Below are positions 44,384 to 55,629 of a DNA stretch of 64,000 bases, piece by piece. The notes beneath the pieces are model-generated. The model saw nothing but the letters and a program-made list of their open reading frames with translations, searched no databases and was not told where the DNA came from. How positions within the stretch are numbered: the first letter of the stretch is position 1; the number at the start of each line of letters is the position of its first letter. This DNA is from Ascaphus truei (lineage: Eukaryota > Chordata > Amphibia > Anura > Ascaphidae). The DNA is taken from the NCBI GenBank assembly GCA_036426205.1, contig CM071568.1:219153216-219217215 (forward strand), written 5' to 3'. A program made the translations under genes and the position numbers.

Positions 44384-45330
44384 GGTGTAGGTCTGGCCTT
44401 AGTGGGGTTCGAAAGTTCCTTGCAACATGGCCCTGCTCGCCACAGTTGAAGCAACGGAAGTCTGGGCGGGGACCCGGACGTCAAGTGACCTGGGAGCGGA
44501 CCTAGGCACCTCCGGGGGTGGCCGTATCTTACCGCTTTGCTTCCCTTTGCTTTGGGCACTGTTGCTTCTTGGGTCTCATCTTGCGAGGGTTCTTGGCCTT
44601 CTTGGGCGTATGCAACTAGTATAGGCCTCGTGACATTCACTCATCCAGTAGGTCTTCTAGAGTAGGGGGGTCCCCCTTCTGTAGCGTGCATCTGATCATT
44701 ACCACGATAATGGTGCGTGGGTATGGCTCCCCCAGGAATTGAGTGCGGCTATACTCATTTACTTCTGAGGCCTTGATGAATTGGCGGGAACGTAGCTCCA
44801 CAAGAGCAATTGGATCCGTGTATGAACTCGGTAAGGTCTTCCCCCTCTTCTGGCGGAGATTGTAATACTTAGTCCATAACAACTCACATCATCTTCCTTA
44901 CCATTGCCCGGGTAAGGACTCATCACTGGTGGTGCGGTAACCTCAGCATGCTGATCTTTATACATCTTGATGGTAGTGGACGCAGGCGGGCACAGGCACT
45001 CCATGATTCGTTGTCTTTTCACCTCATCAGGACAGGTCCACTCTTCCAGTAATGTGAAGCATATTCCTTCCAAACATCAAAAGCCTCTTCACCAGTGGGA
45101 GTAGGGTTTACCCCTGAAAGAGCTTTAAACTTGCGGTATGGCTGAGGGGAAGGGGATTCGTGCTGGGCCTCCCAGTTGTTGGATGGCCTGGGCTAGTAAT
45201 TGGATTTCTCCCATTCTTGGGGCTGGAGCTCCGTCTGCTTGAGCGACAATTAGCACAGGATAAAACACTGGCCTCATCCCCGCATACGCTTTCTGGTGGG
45301 GACAGGGACATGCGCATACTAGTCACTAGC
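44384..45330 (-). pseudogene. Gypsy Gag (PNMA-like) with zinc knuckle
   Basis: The N-terminal half is weakly defined; around 44990-45060 LLEEWTCPDEVKRQRIMECL matches the capsid start of PNMA-type Gag, followed by VELRSRQFIKASEVNEY and QKGDPPTLEDLLDE. A zinc knuckle CFNCGEQGHVAR lies at about 44405-44445; its fourth ligand position reads Phe instead of Cys. Several frames are involved. Confidence 0.78.
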
Positions 45331-45724
45331 AGGTCTGTACTGGGCTACAGGGTTCGGGTGGTTTTATCGGCATTTCACAGGATATATAACAGGACACCTG
45401 AGCTGAGGGCCCGTGGAAACGCAAGTTGGGAGGCCTTGTTGTGGCGACAATTCAATCCACCAGTGATTAATACGGTGCACCATGACCCGTCCGGGGTCGG
45501 AGCGGCGACCCAAAGATTCTGGCATCTTCTAAGCCTGGGTACTGCTTAGGATTAAAAATGTTCATAGGATGAGGCATTGGCGGGAAATTGTCCTACAGCA
45601 AGGGTTTGTAGAGGCGGGACTTGCCTTTACCGCCCACGTTACACTTCTTGGCGGGAAGGTAAAGTGTACACTAACGGATTTTTAGAGGTGGGCAACCCAG
45701 GTCTGGATCAGCAGAGCCTCCAAA
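45331..45724 (-). other. Gypsy 5' leader and primer-binding site
   Basis: Untranslated leader between Gag and the 5' LTR. Immediately after the LTR end (minus strand ...GTTACA) the sequence reads TTTGGAGGCTCTGCTGATCC (45705-45724), the position of the tRNA primer-binding site. The second gypsy element has TTGGAGGCGCTGCTGAGA in the same place. The matching tRNA could not be identified by eye. Confidence 0.65.
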
Positions 45725-47084
45725 TGTAACGGGTGTTCCCTATGAATACCGCCGCTACTACTTGCTGTGCAACCTGTGTGGCTTCAGGAGCGCTAAGCCT
45801 CCGCTTGGGGAACCTGGGTTACATACAATATCATACTCTCTAGGTGCACGCCTCCAACCTGGGAGGGATCCCAACGGAGTGGGAGGAGGCCTCAACAGGA
45901 AAACAACCACACAACCTACGAATATAACAGGAGGCTTTACTGCATGGAAACACACATATCACGTAATAAACATTCATAACATCATAACAAGCATAACCTC
46001 ATCATGCGCCACGGCGGGCGCTAACCACACTGGGTGTCAAGGGGACACTAACCACATAGGCGTCACGGCGGACGCTACCACCTCTGGGCGTCACGGCGGA
46101 CGCTACACCTCTAGGCGTCACGGCGGACGCTAACCACCCACAATGTAACCCCACCCTGTGTCCAGTAAACCCCCACCCAATGTCTCGTGCTCCCGAAGTA
46201 AATACCACTGTACATGTGTATGTGTGACTGCGCAAGCCACTATGTTGGTGATAGGCCTGGTTGGTGCACGTGAGTTGAGGTTTGCTAGCCACGGTAGGCA
46301 TAACCGCACGACGACGGGCGCTCAGCGCACGAGGTCATGCCACGGCGACATACCGAACCGACACGTAATACTACGCCTCGCTTTTGCCTGAGTCTCTCCA
46401 CTATCCCCCTGAGTCCCAGCGCGAACAATGTCACTCTTGCCAGGGTTGTTGGTGGGTCCTGAGCCAGAAACCCACCTCACCGAGGCCGCACGGCTTCAAC
46501 ACTGTGTCCTGTCTATTCAACCCCAATAATGGGGGGGAGTTCCCTATCTAGGGCCTGTCCCTAAGCTCCACAAGCTATAGATGGCTCAGGACCTAACTGG
46601 GACCTTGGGGGGCTGGCTATAATGCAGAGGGTCACTGACCCTGCATCCACTCTTAACCCTATCTGGTCCGGATCCTGACTGCCTGCAGAAAACCCCGCGA
46701 AATGTAGCAATCTCTCCCAGGCAAACCCCTCAGCCTATTGGCTCCCTGGCGTCAGGTGTCTCTGCCCCTATGCACAACTGGGGGTGGCATGCTTCATATC
46801 GCGCATGCGCGAGCTATGCTGATCCTCCCGGCTGGGTTAGGGCCACTGCGACTGCGAACAGCCCTAACATGGCGGCGCCCTGTTCCCGAGGCCGCCGGGC
46901 CGGTTAGCAACGCGATCGCGGCCTTAGCGACGGCGCGATCGCGTTCCCCGCAACCGGCCTGCTCGCCGCTCGCGTCCCTAGCTACCAGGGATCTCTCCTT
47001 CGGCGCCGGCCCCCCTCACTCCCTCGCACACAGCGTCTGCCGAAAGGGAGGAGGGGGTCAGCCATGACAGGGGACCTGGCTACA
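45725..47084 (-). mobile_element. Ty3/gypsy LTR 2
   Basis: A 1,360-bp copy of LTR 1. The two align over their whole length; most differences are one-base insertions or deletions, with few substitutions. It is followed at 47085-47177 not by flanking DNA but by a copy of the polypurine tract and internal sequence (compare 40017-40105), so this LTR is shared with a second element copy running into the gap. Confidence 0.92.
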
Positions 47085-47177
47085 TTCCTCCCCCTGGGAG
47101 ACAATCCAACGTCCTAGCTTGAACCACATAAACCTCAAACAGTGTTACAAAAATTATATAATAAAAATGGAGAATAC

Positions 47178-47223
47178 NNNNNNNNNNNNNNNNNNNNNNN
47201 NNNNNNNNNNNNNNNNNNNNNNN
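47178..47223. other. Assembly gap (46 N)
   Basis: A run of N inside the gypsy locus. To its left is the start of an internal region (Pol end), to its right the last 176 bp of another LTR. The real missing length is therefore probably several kilobases rather than 46 bases. Confidence 0.95.
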
Positions 47224-47399
47224 GATCGCGGCCATTAGCGACGGGCCCCGATCGCGTCCCCGGCAACCGGCCTGTCGCCGCTCGCGTCCCTAGCTACCAG
47301 GGATCTCTCCTTCGCGCGCCGGCCCCCCTCACTCCCTCGCACACAGCGTCTGCCGAAAGGGAGGAGGGGGTCAGCCATGACAGGGGGGACCTGGTTACA
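47224..47399 (-). mobile_element. Ty3/gypsy LTR 3, truncated by the gap
   Basis: It matches 46912-47084 of LTR 2 and the corresponding end of LTR 1, ending GGACCTGGTTACA before an AT microsatellite (47400 onward). AT repeats also lie left of LTR 1, consistent with one original insertion into a TA microsatellite. Confidence 0.85.
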
Positions 47400-47505
47400 T
47401 AATATATATATAATATATATAATATATAATATATATATATATATATACTGTATACACACACACACACACACAGATATATACATATATACACATATATTAT
47501 ATGAA
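47400..47505. repeat. AT-rich and CA microsatellite at the gypsy right edge
   Basis: TA/TAATA runs followed by about ten CA units and more TA. It probably represents the right half of the target microsatellite. Confidence 0.85.
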
Positions 47506-48096
47506 CCAGGGACCTCCCAGAGCTGAATTGCACTGACTCTACAATTTCCAAATTACTTCAATTGTGTCCCATGGAGTTGGCTTATTGTCCGAGCAAATCG
47601 AAAGGTATGTTGGGTCAGCCTCACTCTGTAATGCCAATAGCAAGTGACAAAACGGCACAGCTTTCTATTGAGTGAGCATGTGGCCACACTGATTTTTTTT
47701 TCTTTACAACTGAGAAATGTAAATAAGGGGAAAGGTATGGGGTTCTGCTGAAAAGCACATTCTGCCCCCGATTCAGAGTAAATTACAAGGGGGGGGGGGG
47801 GGGGGGGAGGATAATTTGTAGTGGGATTGCAGCATTAAATGACTGTCACAGGCATATTGTTGGCCTTGGACTTTCACACCACGCAAAATGTTCTGGCACA
47901 AGGAAAAGACACAGAACATATTTATAGTCTCAGGAGGGAGATTTGGATACATACCATTATAATGTGTGCTAGCCTACACATAACCTCTATCCAAACCTCC
48001 CATTCATACTCAATTGGCTTCGAACAGTAGTTCAAAATACCTTGATATATTAATGCGCCAAAAAGACCCACAAACATATGCCCATGTCAAAAATGT

Positions 48097-48116
48097 AATT
48101 ATATATATATATATAG

Positions 48117-48151
<35 letters not shown>

Positions 48152-48155
48152 ATAT

Positions 48156-48192
<37 letters not shown>
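48097..48192. repeat. TA microsatellite
   Basis: Long TA runs with rare GATATTATA interruptions, directly abutting the TA-flanked element at 48194. Confidence 0.92.
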
Positions 48193-48193
<1 letters not shown>

Positions 48194-48261
48194 CAGGTAA
48201 GACCCCGTTATAACGCGACCCGTTATAACGCGGTTTTCACGTGGCTCCCATTTTTTTGCAC

Positions 48262-48412
48262 ACTGCACACGCACTGCACACGCACTGCACACACGCACTG
48301 CACACACTCTCACTGCACACACTCTCACTGCACACACTCTCACTGCACACACTCTCACTGCACACACTCTCACTGCACACACTCTCACTGCACACACTCT
48401 CACTGCACACAG
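48262..48412. repeat. 15-bp CACACACTCTCACTG minisatellite
   Basis: Seven consecutive near-identical copies of CACACACTCTCACTG, with shorter and degenerate CACTGCACAC units on both sides. Confidence 0.9.
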
Positions 48413-48584
48413 CACACAGCACTCACTCCCAGCACACACTGCACACACTGCACGCACACACTCTACACTGCACGCACACAATCCCACTGCACGCACACAC
48501 TCCCACTGCACACTGCACACATCAGACACTCCCAGCACTCACTGCACACACTCTCACTGCACACAGCTCTCACAATACACTCAC

Positions 48585-49165
48585 ATGTCAGCAGCCCACC
48601 CCTCCCCACATGTCAGCAGCCCCACCCCCCCTCACATGTCAGTAGCCCATCCCCCCCACACGTCAGCAGCCCAAACCCCCCTCACATGTCAGCAGCCCAC
48701 CCCCCCTCACATGTAGCGCCACCCCCCCCACATGTCAGCAGCCCCACCCCCCTCACATGTCAGCAGGCCCACCCTCCCTCACATGTAAGCACCTACCCCC
48801 CCTCACAGTCAGCAGCCCACCCCCCCTAACATGTCAGCAGCCACCCCCCCTCACATGTCAGCAGCCCACCCCCTCACATGTCAGCAGCCCACCCCTCCCT
48901 CACATGTCAGCAGCCCACCCCCCCCACATGTCATCAGCCCCCCCCCCTCACATGTCAGCAGCCCACCCCCCTCACGTCAGCAGACCCCCCCCCTCATTCA
49001 GTCAGCGCCCACCCCCCTCATGTCAGCAGCCCACCCCCCCTCACATGTCAGCAGCCCACCCCCCCTCACATGTCAGCAGCCCACCCCTCACATGTCAGCA
49101 GCCCATCCCCCCTCACATGTCAGCAGCCCACCCCCCCTCACATGTCAGCAGCCCACCCCCCCCAC
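48585..49165. repeat. 25-bp CACATGTCAGCAGCCCACCC minisatellite
   Basis: Roughly twenty to twenty-five copies of CACATGTCAGCAGCCC followed by ACCCCCCCT, varying mainly in the length of the C run. The long open frames of Ser-Ala-Ala-His-Pro-Pro repeats are a by-product of this array. Confidence 0.92.
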
Positions 49166-49205
49166 CAGCCCGTTTTTCACACACACACACCCCCACCAGC
49201 CCGAT

Positions 49206-49248
<43 letters not shown>

Positions 49249-49656
49249 ACCTTAGATCAGCTCAGCACATCCTCTCTCCCCGGTACTAAACCTAAGCCCC
49301 GCCCCTCATGCTCTGACCTCTCCAGAAGAAAAAAAACACACGGCTGCCGGGGGCTGGGAGGGAGGGAAGAGGGATGAATCGCCGCCGTTTTTTAAACTTT
49401 TTTTTTTTAATTTAATTTATTTAATTAACTGGCGCCCGGCCAGAGTCATTGCGGGCCCCACAGAGAGGCCAGACGGGCCGCATGTTGTGCAGGCCTCTTC
49501 CTTTCTTCCCTCCTCACTCCCGATCAGGCACGCGGCAGCCATTTTTTTAAAAAAAATTAGCGCGACCCCGTTACTAACGCGGTGGTTTCGGGGTGGACCC
49601 CGAGGACCGCGCTATAACGGGGTTTACCTGTATATATATATCAACTGTAAATATTA

Positions 49657-49768
49657 CTGTATGTCCATTTGCATGTCTTAGACAGGTCTGCAACCCTGTC
49701 TTTTCCCATTATCGCCCAGCATACAGCGCTTCCACTGCAGCAAGGGATTCTGGGAAATGACATGCAAA
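49657..49768 (-). repeat. Octamer-bearing inverted repeat, truncated
   Basis: It starts CTGTATGTCCATTTGCATGT and ends GACATGCAAAT, then a GATATA microsatellite. A fourth copy of the family; the side that carries the long flank at 18.3 and 38.2 kb is missing. Confidence 0.72.
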
Positions 49769-49780
49769 TATATATATATA

Positions 49781-49819
<39 letters not shown>

Positions 49820-49830
49820 ATATATATATA

Positions 49831-49864
<34 letters not shown>

Positions 49865-49890
49865 CATACACACACACACACATAAAAATA
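49768..49890. repeat. TA/GATATA and CA microsatellite
   Basis: TA repeats with two GATATA interruptions, then CA units (49868-49882). Confidence 0.92.
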
Positions 49891-50699
49891 TACATACATA
49901 TACACACAAGCCTATTCTGCAGATACATTGTCCCATCTATATAGCCGACGCTTTATTACAAATCCTATTCAGCGTTCTTTTTACTTTTAACATTTCCTTT
50001 GTAGTTAAATACTTTAGAGATGCTTTATTTATTTTTTAGCGATGAGAGCTTTGATTATGAAAATGTATTTATAAGTAATGTTCTCTTTTTGGCAAATAAC
50101 AATCATGCCATCATAAGATAAAAAGCTATGCGTGTAGGACGATATTTGTGATATAAGGTTAGCATTTCAGTGTACCAACCAGGTAGAATGAGAGTAAACA
50201 GAAAAAAAATATATGGTACTTCTGAAATCTCGATATCCTTTTTTTCTTTTCTTTAGGCGCATTTAGAGCATAAATGTATATAATGCATACAAACACCCAT
50301 GCATTTACACCTCAAAATAAAACTCAATTTCGCACAGTGCTGCCCGGTTCCATGAGTTCAGCACCCCACCATATTGCAGGGCAGCAGAAATTTCAAAGCG
50401 CAAAGCTCTCTATAAAGCATTAAAAAAAAGAGAAAATATACATAATGCAGATATGCTGGTACTTTGGTGAATGTGAACTGTGAAAATCTTTTAAATGCCC
50501 ACTCATGTGGTGTTAGAATATATCAGGCGTTTTCAGAATTTTATCTGGTCTGGACCTTCTTGGACTTGGAATAAGAGATTAAACTCCACAAATTCAAATA
50601 GAAAAGGAGGTGGACATACAGTAGTGTACAATAATTTACAGTATAAAAATACAATTGGGCAGTGAATTAATTCCACTCACATGCACCTTCTAGGTAGGT

Positions 50700-50815
50700 A
50701 AAACAGCAGTTTGATCACTCGGTGTCTAGAAGTCGCGGTTTCCAGATCGAACACTCATGTGATAACCGGCTTCTGCTCTTCTGGTGTGCCGTCGCACGTC
50801 CGGGATCTTGTTTTT
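50700..50815. repeat. Unidentified 85-bp direct repeat, copy 1
   Basis: GAAGTCGCGGTTTCC, GATCGAACAC, CATGTGATAACCGGCTTCTG and TCGCACGTCCGGGAT are shared in order with 52571-52660, about 1.85 kb away on the same strand. The reverse complement contains GGTTATCACATG-CGTG, which recalls the A-box region of tRNA-Val, but there is no convincing B box. I do not recognise the family. Confidence 0.6.
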
Positions 50816-50836
50816 CTTTTATAATGATTATCATAG

Positions 50837-51664
50837 TGTTAGGACCAATATGTCAGGCCAGAATTTGCACTCATGTTAAGCTTCCATTTTGTCTGGTCAT
50901 AACTAGTTAAGATTCTGTAGTCAGCCTTTTGCTGAAATATAATTCCTAAATGCACACAGTTTCTGCTAAATTACAATTTTTTTCTTCCTGCTAAGGATAT
51001 TGCTAAGATACTTTTGTGTTGTCAATTGCCTGATGTTTTAGTTAGAATATAATAGAATGGTTCTCTGCAAGAAGCAAAATAGTGTAATATAGTTGCTAAA
51101 GACTCAAGGTCTCTTTTGATAACAGACAATGAATAAGCTATGTAGTCAGACATTGCTTGTATTGTAAAAGACACGTCCCAAAAGTCACGCCACTAATATG
51201 TCCTGCCCCAAAATCACGCCTCTAATCAAAGCTACGCCCAAGACACACCTAGGATACGCCTATGTTACACCTAGGATACGCCTATGTTACGCCTCTAACT
51301 AATATCTTCTTTTTTCTGTATAAAAGTCATTACCCTATGAGTAATAAATAGAGACAAAGGATTTGAAACCTGGCGTGCGTTACGTTTCATTTCGTTCGTC
51401 TTCCAGGCCTGATAAAGTTCATCAAAAATCGAAGATAACAGTGGCAGGGCGTGAAAACTTCTCCGGGGAAGTCTGCTGCAAACGGTGCAGATTGTGTCCA
51501 GTCACAAGGCTTCAGTTTTCTTTGCAGAGAATAGGTTCCTTTTGGTTCTAAGGCCAGGGGAAGGAAATAACGGATTTTCCTTCAGTTTGGCTTCAGTTTT
51601 TCTCTGCAGAGAATAGGTTCCTCTCGGTTCTGAAGCATAGGCGAGGAAATTAGATTTTCCTTCA
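50837..51664 (+). mobile_element. Solo LTR (retrovirus-like) with 5-bp TSD
   Basis: An 828-bp segment from TGTTAGGACC to TTTTCCTTCA, flanked on both sides by CATAG (50832-50836, 51665-51669). It has a TATA box TATAAAA at 51319-51325 and a polyadenylation signal AATAAA at 51343-51348, the U3-R order of an LTR. Upstream are 22-bp tandem copies of ACACCTAGGATACGCCTATG (51245-51290), possibly an enhancer. Downstream is an approximately 80-bp tandem duplication (51510-51590, 51591-51664). There is no internal coding sequence, so this is a solo LTR. It is antisense to SLC4A7. Confidence 0.8.
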
Positions 51665-51984
51665 CATAGATTATGCTACAATGATATATTATGAGCTGCA
51701 TTTGAGTATAACTTTATTGTTCACTCCAGTTACTTACATAGATTGCCTTGCTGCATTACATAACATTGCAGGCTGTTTTGTTGCTAGCTCTTTTTCACTT
51801 TGTTTTGCTTAGTAACTTTCACCTGTTTTTAATATGCTTGTATGCCTTGATTTAATGAGATTCCTCGCCATGAGGCTGCCTGGTGATCTTGTCTCCGCCC
51901 CCATGATTCATCCATTGGCTGTTGCTTCCGTGACATCACGAAATGGGCAGGGCTTACGGCAGAGGACTCCCTATTTCAACTGGC

Positions 51985-52060
51985 ACTGTAGTAGAGGTTA
52001 TTCACTCTTTGACGAAGGGCTGGGAGCCCGAAACATGTTAGAGTACCTCTACGGCGTCAT
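51985..52060 (+). ncRNA. Hammerhead-like motif, nearly complete
   Basis: Stem I ACTCT/AGAGT (52004-52008 with 52040-52044), TGACGA (52010-52015) with T instead of the usual C before it, an extra A, stem II GGGC/GCCC (52017-52020 with 52026-52029), GAAA (52030-52033), a minimal stem III AC-AT-GT and a T at the cleavage position (52039). Only the C-to-T change and the extra A separate it from the consensus. A repeat tail with AATAAA follows at 52086. Confidence 0.5.
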
Positions 52061-52570
52061 GTGAACCATGTTTGTCTTTTTCCTCAATAAAGAAGCTTAT
52101 TTTTATTGCATCTGATCAGCCACCGTCGCATCTCTTTTCTATATGCACCTCCAAGCAGTGCACTGCCTGCACGTCCCCTCCAGGGATACACCCTTCAGTA
52201 TCTATCTTGCAGCTGCACGCTTAACACAGGACTTCTGGCAACATTGCCAAGTGTGAGTACGCTTTATTTTTCTTCCATGGATGTTATCTACTCTAGCTCC
52301 AGGGGAGTGTTATCATGCTTGGGATTACTAGCTGAGGTCCCACTGTTCATTTATTTTGAGCAGTGTGGCCAACCTATGTTGTATTTCCCTATACCTCCCC
52401 ATTATAGGAGTATTATTTGACTACATCTGCTAGCAAGTCATTATTGGATTATTGCCTGTGTTGATGAGGAAAGCGATATGAAATATTGGATCTATTATAG
52501 GACTAAAGTGAATACATGCATTTTCTCTGAGCACAGATACAGAGCTTGTCTCTAATATTGCCCACTCGGG

Positions 52571-52660
52571 TTTAGAAGTCGCGGTTTCCTGATCGAACAC
52601 GCATGTGATAACCGGCTTCTGCTCCGCTGGGGTGCCTTCGCACGTCCGGGATGGTGACAC
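52571..52660. repeat. Unidentified 85-bp direct repeat, copy 2
   Basis: See 50700-50815. This copy differs from the first at about ten positions, including GATCGAACACGCATG for GATCGAACACTCATG. Confidence 0.6.
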
Positions 52661-54675
52661 ACACGTCGACGGAGGTGCAGGTACAGTACTTCAGTGTCAG
52701 GTACCAGTTTAGATATTGATCTAAATTCATTTCTGATCTAATAGGAACCATTTTTTGAATACCACCCATCCTCTTCCTCATTCTCAGACACATAAATTTA
52801 TGCCCATATACATTTCCCCTTACTTTTCTGTTTTTACTCTTTGTAAAAGTGTTTTTTAATAGATTCTAAATGCATAATTTTATTAATATTTTTTTTGATT
52901 TACAGATTCATTTTGGTCCTGAATATGTCTCAGATCTCTTTATAATTCCTTTTGCTATATGCTTTATGGATTCCTAATGCTGATTTAAATCTGATATATT
53001 GTATCACTAATCAAATACTATATTCAAAAACTGCTAATGAACGTAAAAATGTTTGTCTAATAGTAAAAGGATAATTAGTACAATACACAATAGGACAGAC
53101 AGTACTAAACAACATAAAACAGAGTATAACCAGTCCCTTAAATGTCCGATTCTTGGAAAACGCTTTCTGTAGTAGGATGTAGGCAGCTTTCAGAGGGATG
53201 AACCACATCCAATAGGGAATCTAGAGCAAAATAGAGAAGAAAGCGCACGGCCCATAGCGTAATTTTTTTTCACATTTAATAAGGAAATCGGAAGGGAGGG
53301 AATAAGCTCACTCACAAGGAAAGAGTAAAAACTAGCATTAGTGAACAATACTGTCACCACCAACTAGATGGATCCTCCGGTAAAGTCAATGCTGTACATC
53401 TATAACCAGCTTGACATACACCAGGAACGGACTCTGCTGCAACTCAAGGGTGATCCACAGGCAGCTTGTAGTCAGAGAACATCCGATCCGTGGTAGATAG
53501 TGCAGTTGCGGTTTGCAGCCGAAACTCTCAGCCTCTGGCAGCATGGGATGAGATCCGGCCACTATCTACGGTCCCAGAGTGATGACGTAGTGACGCTGCT
53601 TCTTCCTGACGCATTTCATCACTCTGTGGCGACTTTCTCAAAGGACTGTGTGTGTATTACTCAACTCGTAGCCATATATACACTATGGGTGGCCTATATG
53701 AATTTTGGAAGTTTAATCTCTTATTCGTCCGAGAAGATAGAGACCAGATACAATTCTGAAACCACCTGATATATTCTAACACCACGTGATATAAGGTAGC
53801 TGTCTGAACATTCAGAGTGAATGCTGACAGGAAGTGACATCATCTGGTCCAAAGCTACCACAGCCATCTTGCTCCCTGGCAAATCCTGCCCTTACTCCCC
53901 TGACAGAAAATCAGACTCTCTTTGGTTCTCATTTCCAGCAGCTGCCTCTGGCCTTTATATAGCAGACAGTTGCTACTAGTCATTGCTCATGCAAAGTATT
54001 TGTTACCTTGTCCTGTCTGAGCTCTGCCTTGACTTTGTTTTGCTTGCTGCCTGTCTGTCTGTACCTTGGAACTGAACCTGACTACCCCTTGCCTGCCACC
54101 CGCATCGACCTCGGAACTGTACCTGACTACCACTGCATCCCAGGCCAAGGTCGGTATATCACTCCCTGCCTCTGCCCTGCGGTCCTTATCCTGTCATGCA
54201 GTCAGCAACGTTACAGTGAGTGGGCACATAAAAGATTTTCACAGTTCACATTCACCAAAGTACCAGCATATCTGCCCTATGTATATTTTCTCTTTTTTAT
54301 GAGTAAAGCTTTGTGCTTAGACGTTTCTGCTGCCCTGCCATATGTGATGTTGGGAAACATACCCTAAAAGAGCTGCACCTCTCCTTTAGGGCGATATTTG
54401 TTATTGGACTTATTCCAGACTATCGTCTCTTCCATTCACTTTCAACTGAATATTCACAGTTTCTCACACTACTAGTGTTTTTGGTTTGTGCTTTTTCTGT
54501 TGCACAACCCACCATAGTGCCAATGGAACTCAAATGTCAGTCACACTAAATCAGGTGTTCCCTGGCACATTAGTACATCATGACTGCTCCCCTTACAAAC
54601 ATGTCAGAGGAGAATGGACTAAGTTTAGTAACACAGCCCAGGCATCAATCACTGAAAACAAGAGGATTTAAAAGG

Positions 54676-55177
54676 TCAGAAATGAAACAGATCTAACCAC
54701 TTAAAAAAACACCTCATTGGTATCTGATAATATTCACTGCGAAGATCCAAAACTGAAACCACTTGCTCCCAGTGAGGCACTCCAATGCATCTTCTATACG
54801 TGGCATCGTGTACTGATCTGGGGTGGTCCTTTTTGTTCAATGTACGATAGTCAATACACCGCCTCACGGCTCCGTTTTTTTTTCCAGGCTACCACAATGG
54901 GTGATTCACATGGGCTTCTGGATTCAGAAATTATGCCATTCATTAGTTTCTGGAGGTGTCTCCTCACATCCTCCACATCAGCCAGGGCCAATCTCCAGGA
55001 CCTCTCTCTAAAAGGGCGAGCATCATGAAGATGAATCTGGTGTTCCACTCCATGGGCTTTTCCTACATCCCATTCTTGAGTGGAGAAAACCTCTGGCCTG
55101 CGAGCCATTTTTTCTTGTAGCTGTTTCTTCCAGTGTTCTGGAACACGATCGTCTCCAAAATTGAACATGTCTGGCAT
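54676..55177 (-). pseudogene. Second gypsy element: RT fragment
   Basis: On the minus strand, PFRERSWRLALADVEDVRRH, ESRSPCESPIVVA, DYRTLNKKD and LDLRSEYYQIP are readable with one frameshift and a stop between them. The element stops after the first catalytic block; integrase and 3' LTR are not found to the left. Confidence 0.85.
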
Positions 55178-55629
55178 CAGTCTTCTGTTATGAGTCTTCT
55201 TTGGCCCATTATTTCAGCACTGTACAGGTGAGCTATCACAGTTCCTCTTCGTATTCACACGTCATGGGAAGTCTCATTTTTCACTTCCACGCCTATAGTA
55301 TCGTTTTTTCCTTTCTGTATGGACAGCACTCCAGCCTTTACTAATAGTACCCCAGGAAATTGTACGGGGGCAGGGTCTTTTATAATTACGATGGCACCTT
55401 TTACTTCTTGATGGAGGGTCACCTTCCCTTCAATTCGACATACATAGTGGATCCCAATTGGCAGATTGGGGTAACGGCAGATGCTCGTGGGTGTGTTAGT
55501 AATGGAGCTCGTCTTCGCATGGGGCCTTACATGCTCGCTTACCAGGTCTGTCTGTCATTTCCCTGTTTCTGGAAAGAACCCATACCTCTATTTCTAGGGA
55601 ACCAGTCCCGGTCATAGGTCCAGGGCGTA
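55178..55629 (-). pseudogene. Second gypsy element: Gag-Pol junction, decayed
   Basis: Lies between the RT fragment and the Gag frame. I expected a protease and a zinc knuckle here; neither motif could be read, so this part is either badly decayed or rearranged. Confidence 0.5.

Larger units (their letters stand above)
48194..49630. mobile_element. Chimeric pogo-like TA element carrying hAT end and satellites
   Basis: Left end CAGGTAAGACCCCGTTATAA, right-end complement CAGGTAAACCCCGTTATAGC, both bordered by TA (48192-48193, 49631-49632): a Tc1/mariner-pogo type transposon. Inside are a 15-bp array (48262-48412), a 25-bp array (48585-49165), a CA run, then 49255-49498, which is the reverse complement of the left terminal region of the hAT element at 848-1170. 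No transposase. Confidence 0.82.

Noticed and set aside
48014..49377. Long His/Thr and Ser/Ala/His/Pro-repeat open frames
   Set aside because: They are the translation of the 15-bp and 25-bp tandem arrays, whose lengths are not multiples that would preserve a real protein.
53480..53660. Hammerhead-like core on the minus strand (AGTCGC...GATGAAATGCGTC)
   Set aside because: Only a loose resemblance to the 10.3-kb hairpin; the conserved CTGANGA word is lost and the stem does not pair well.
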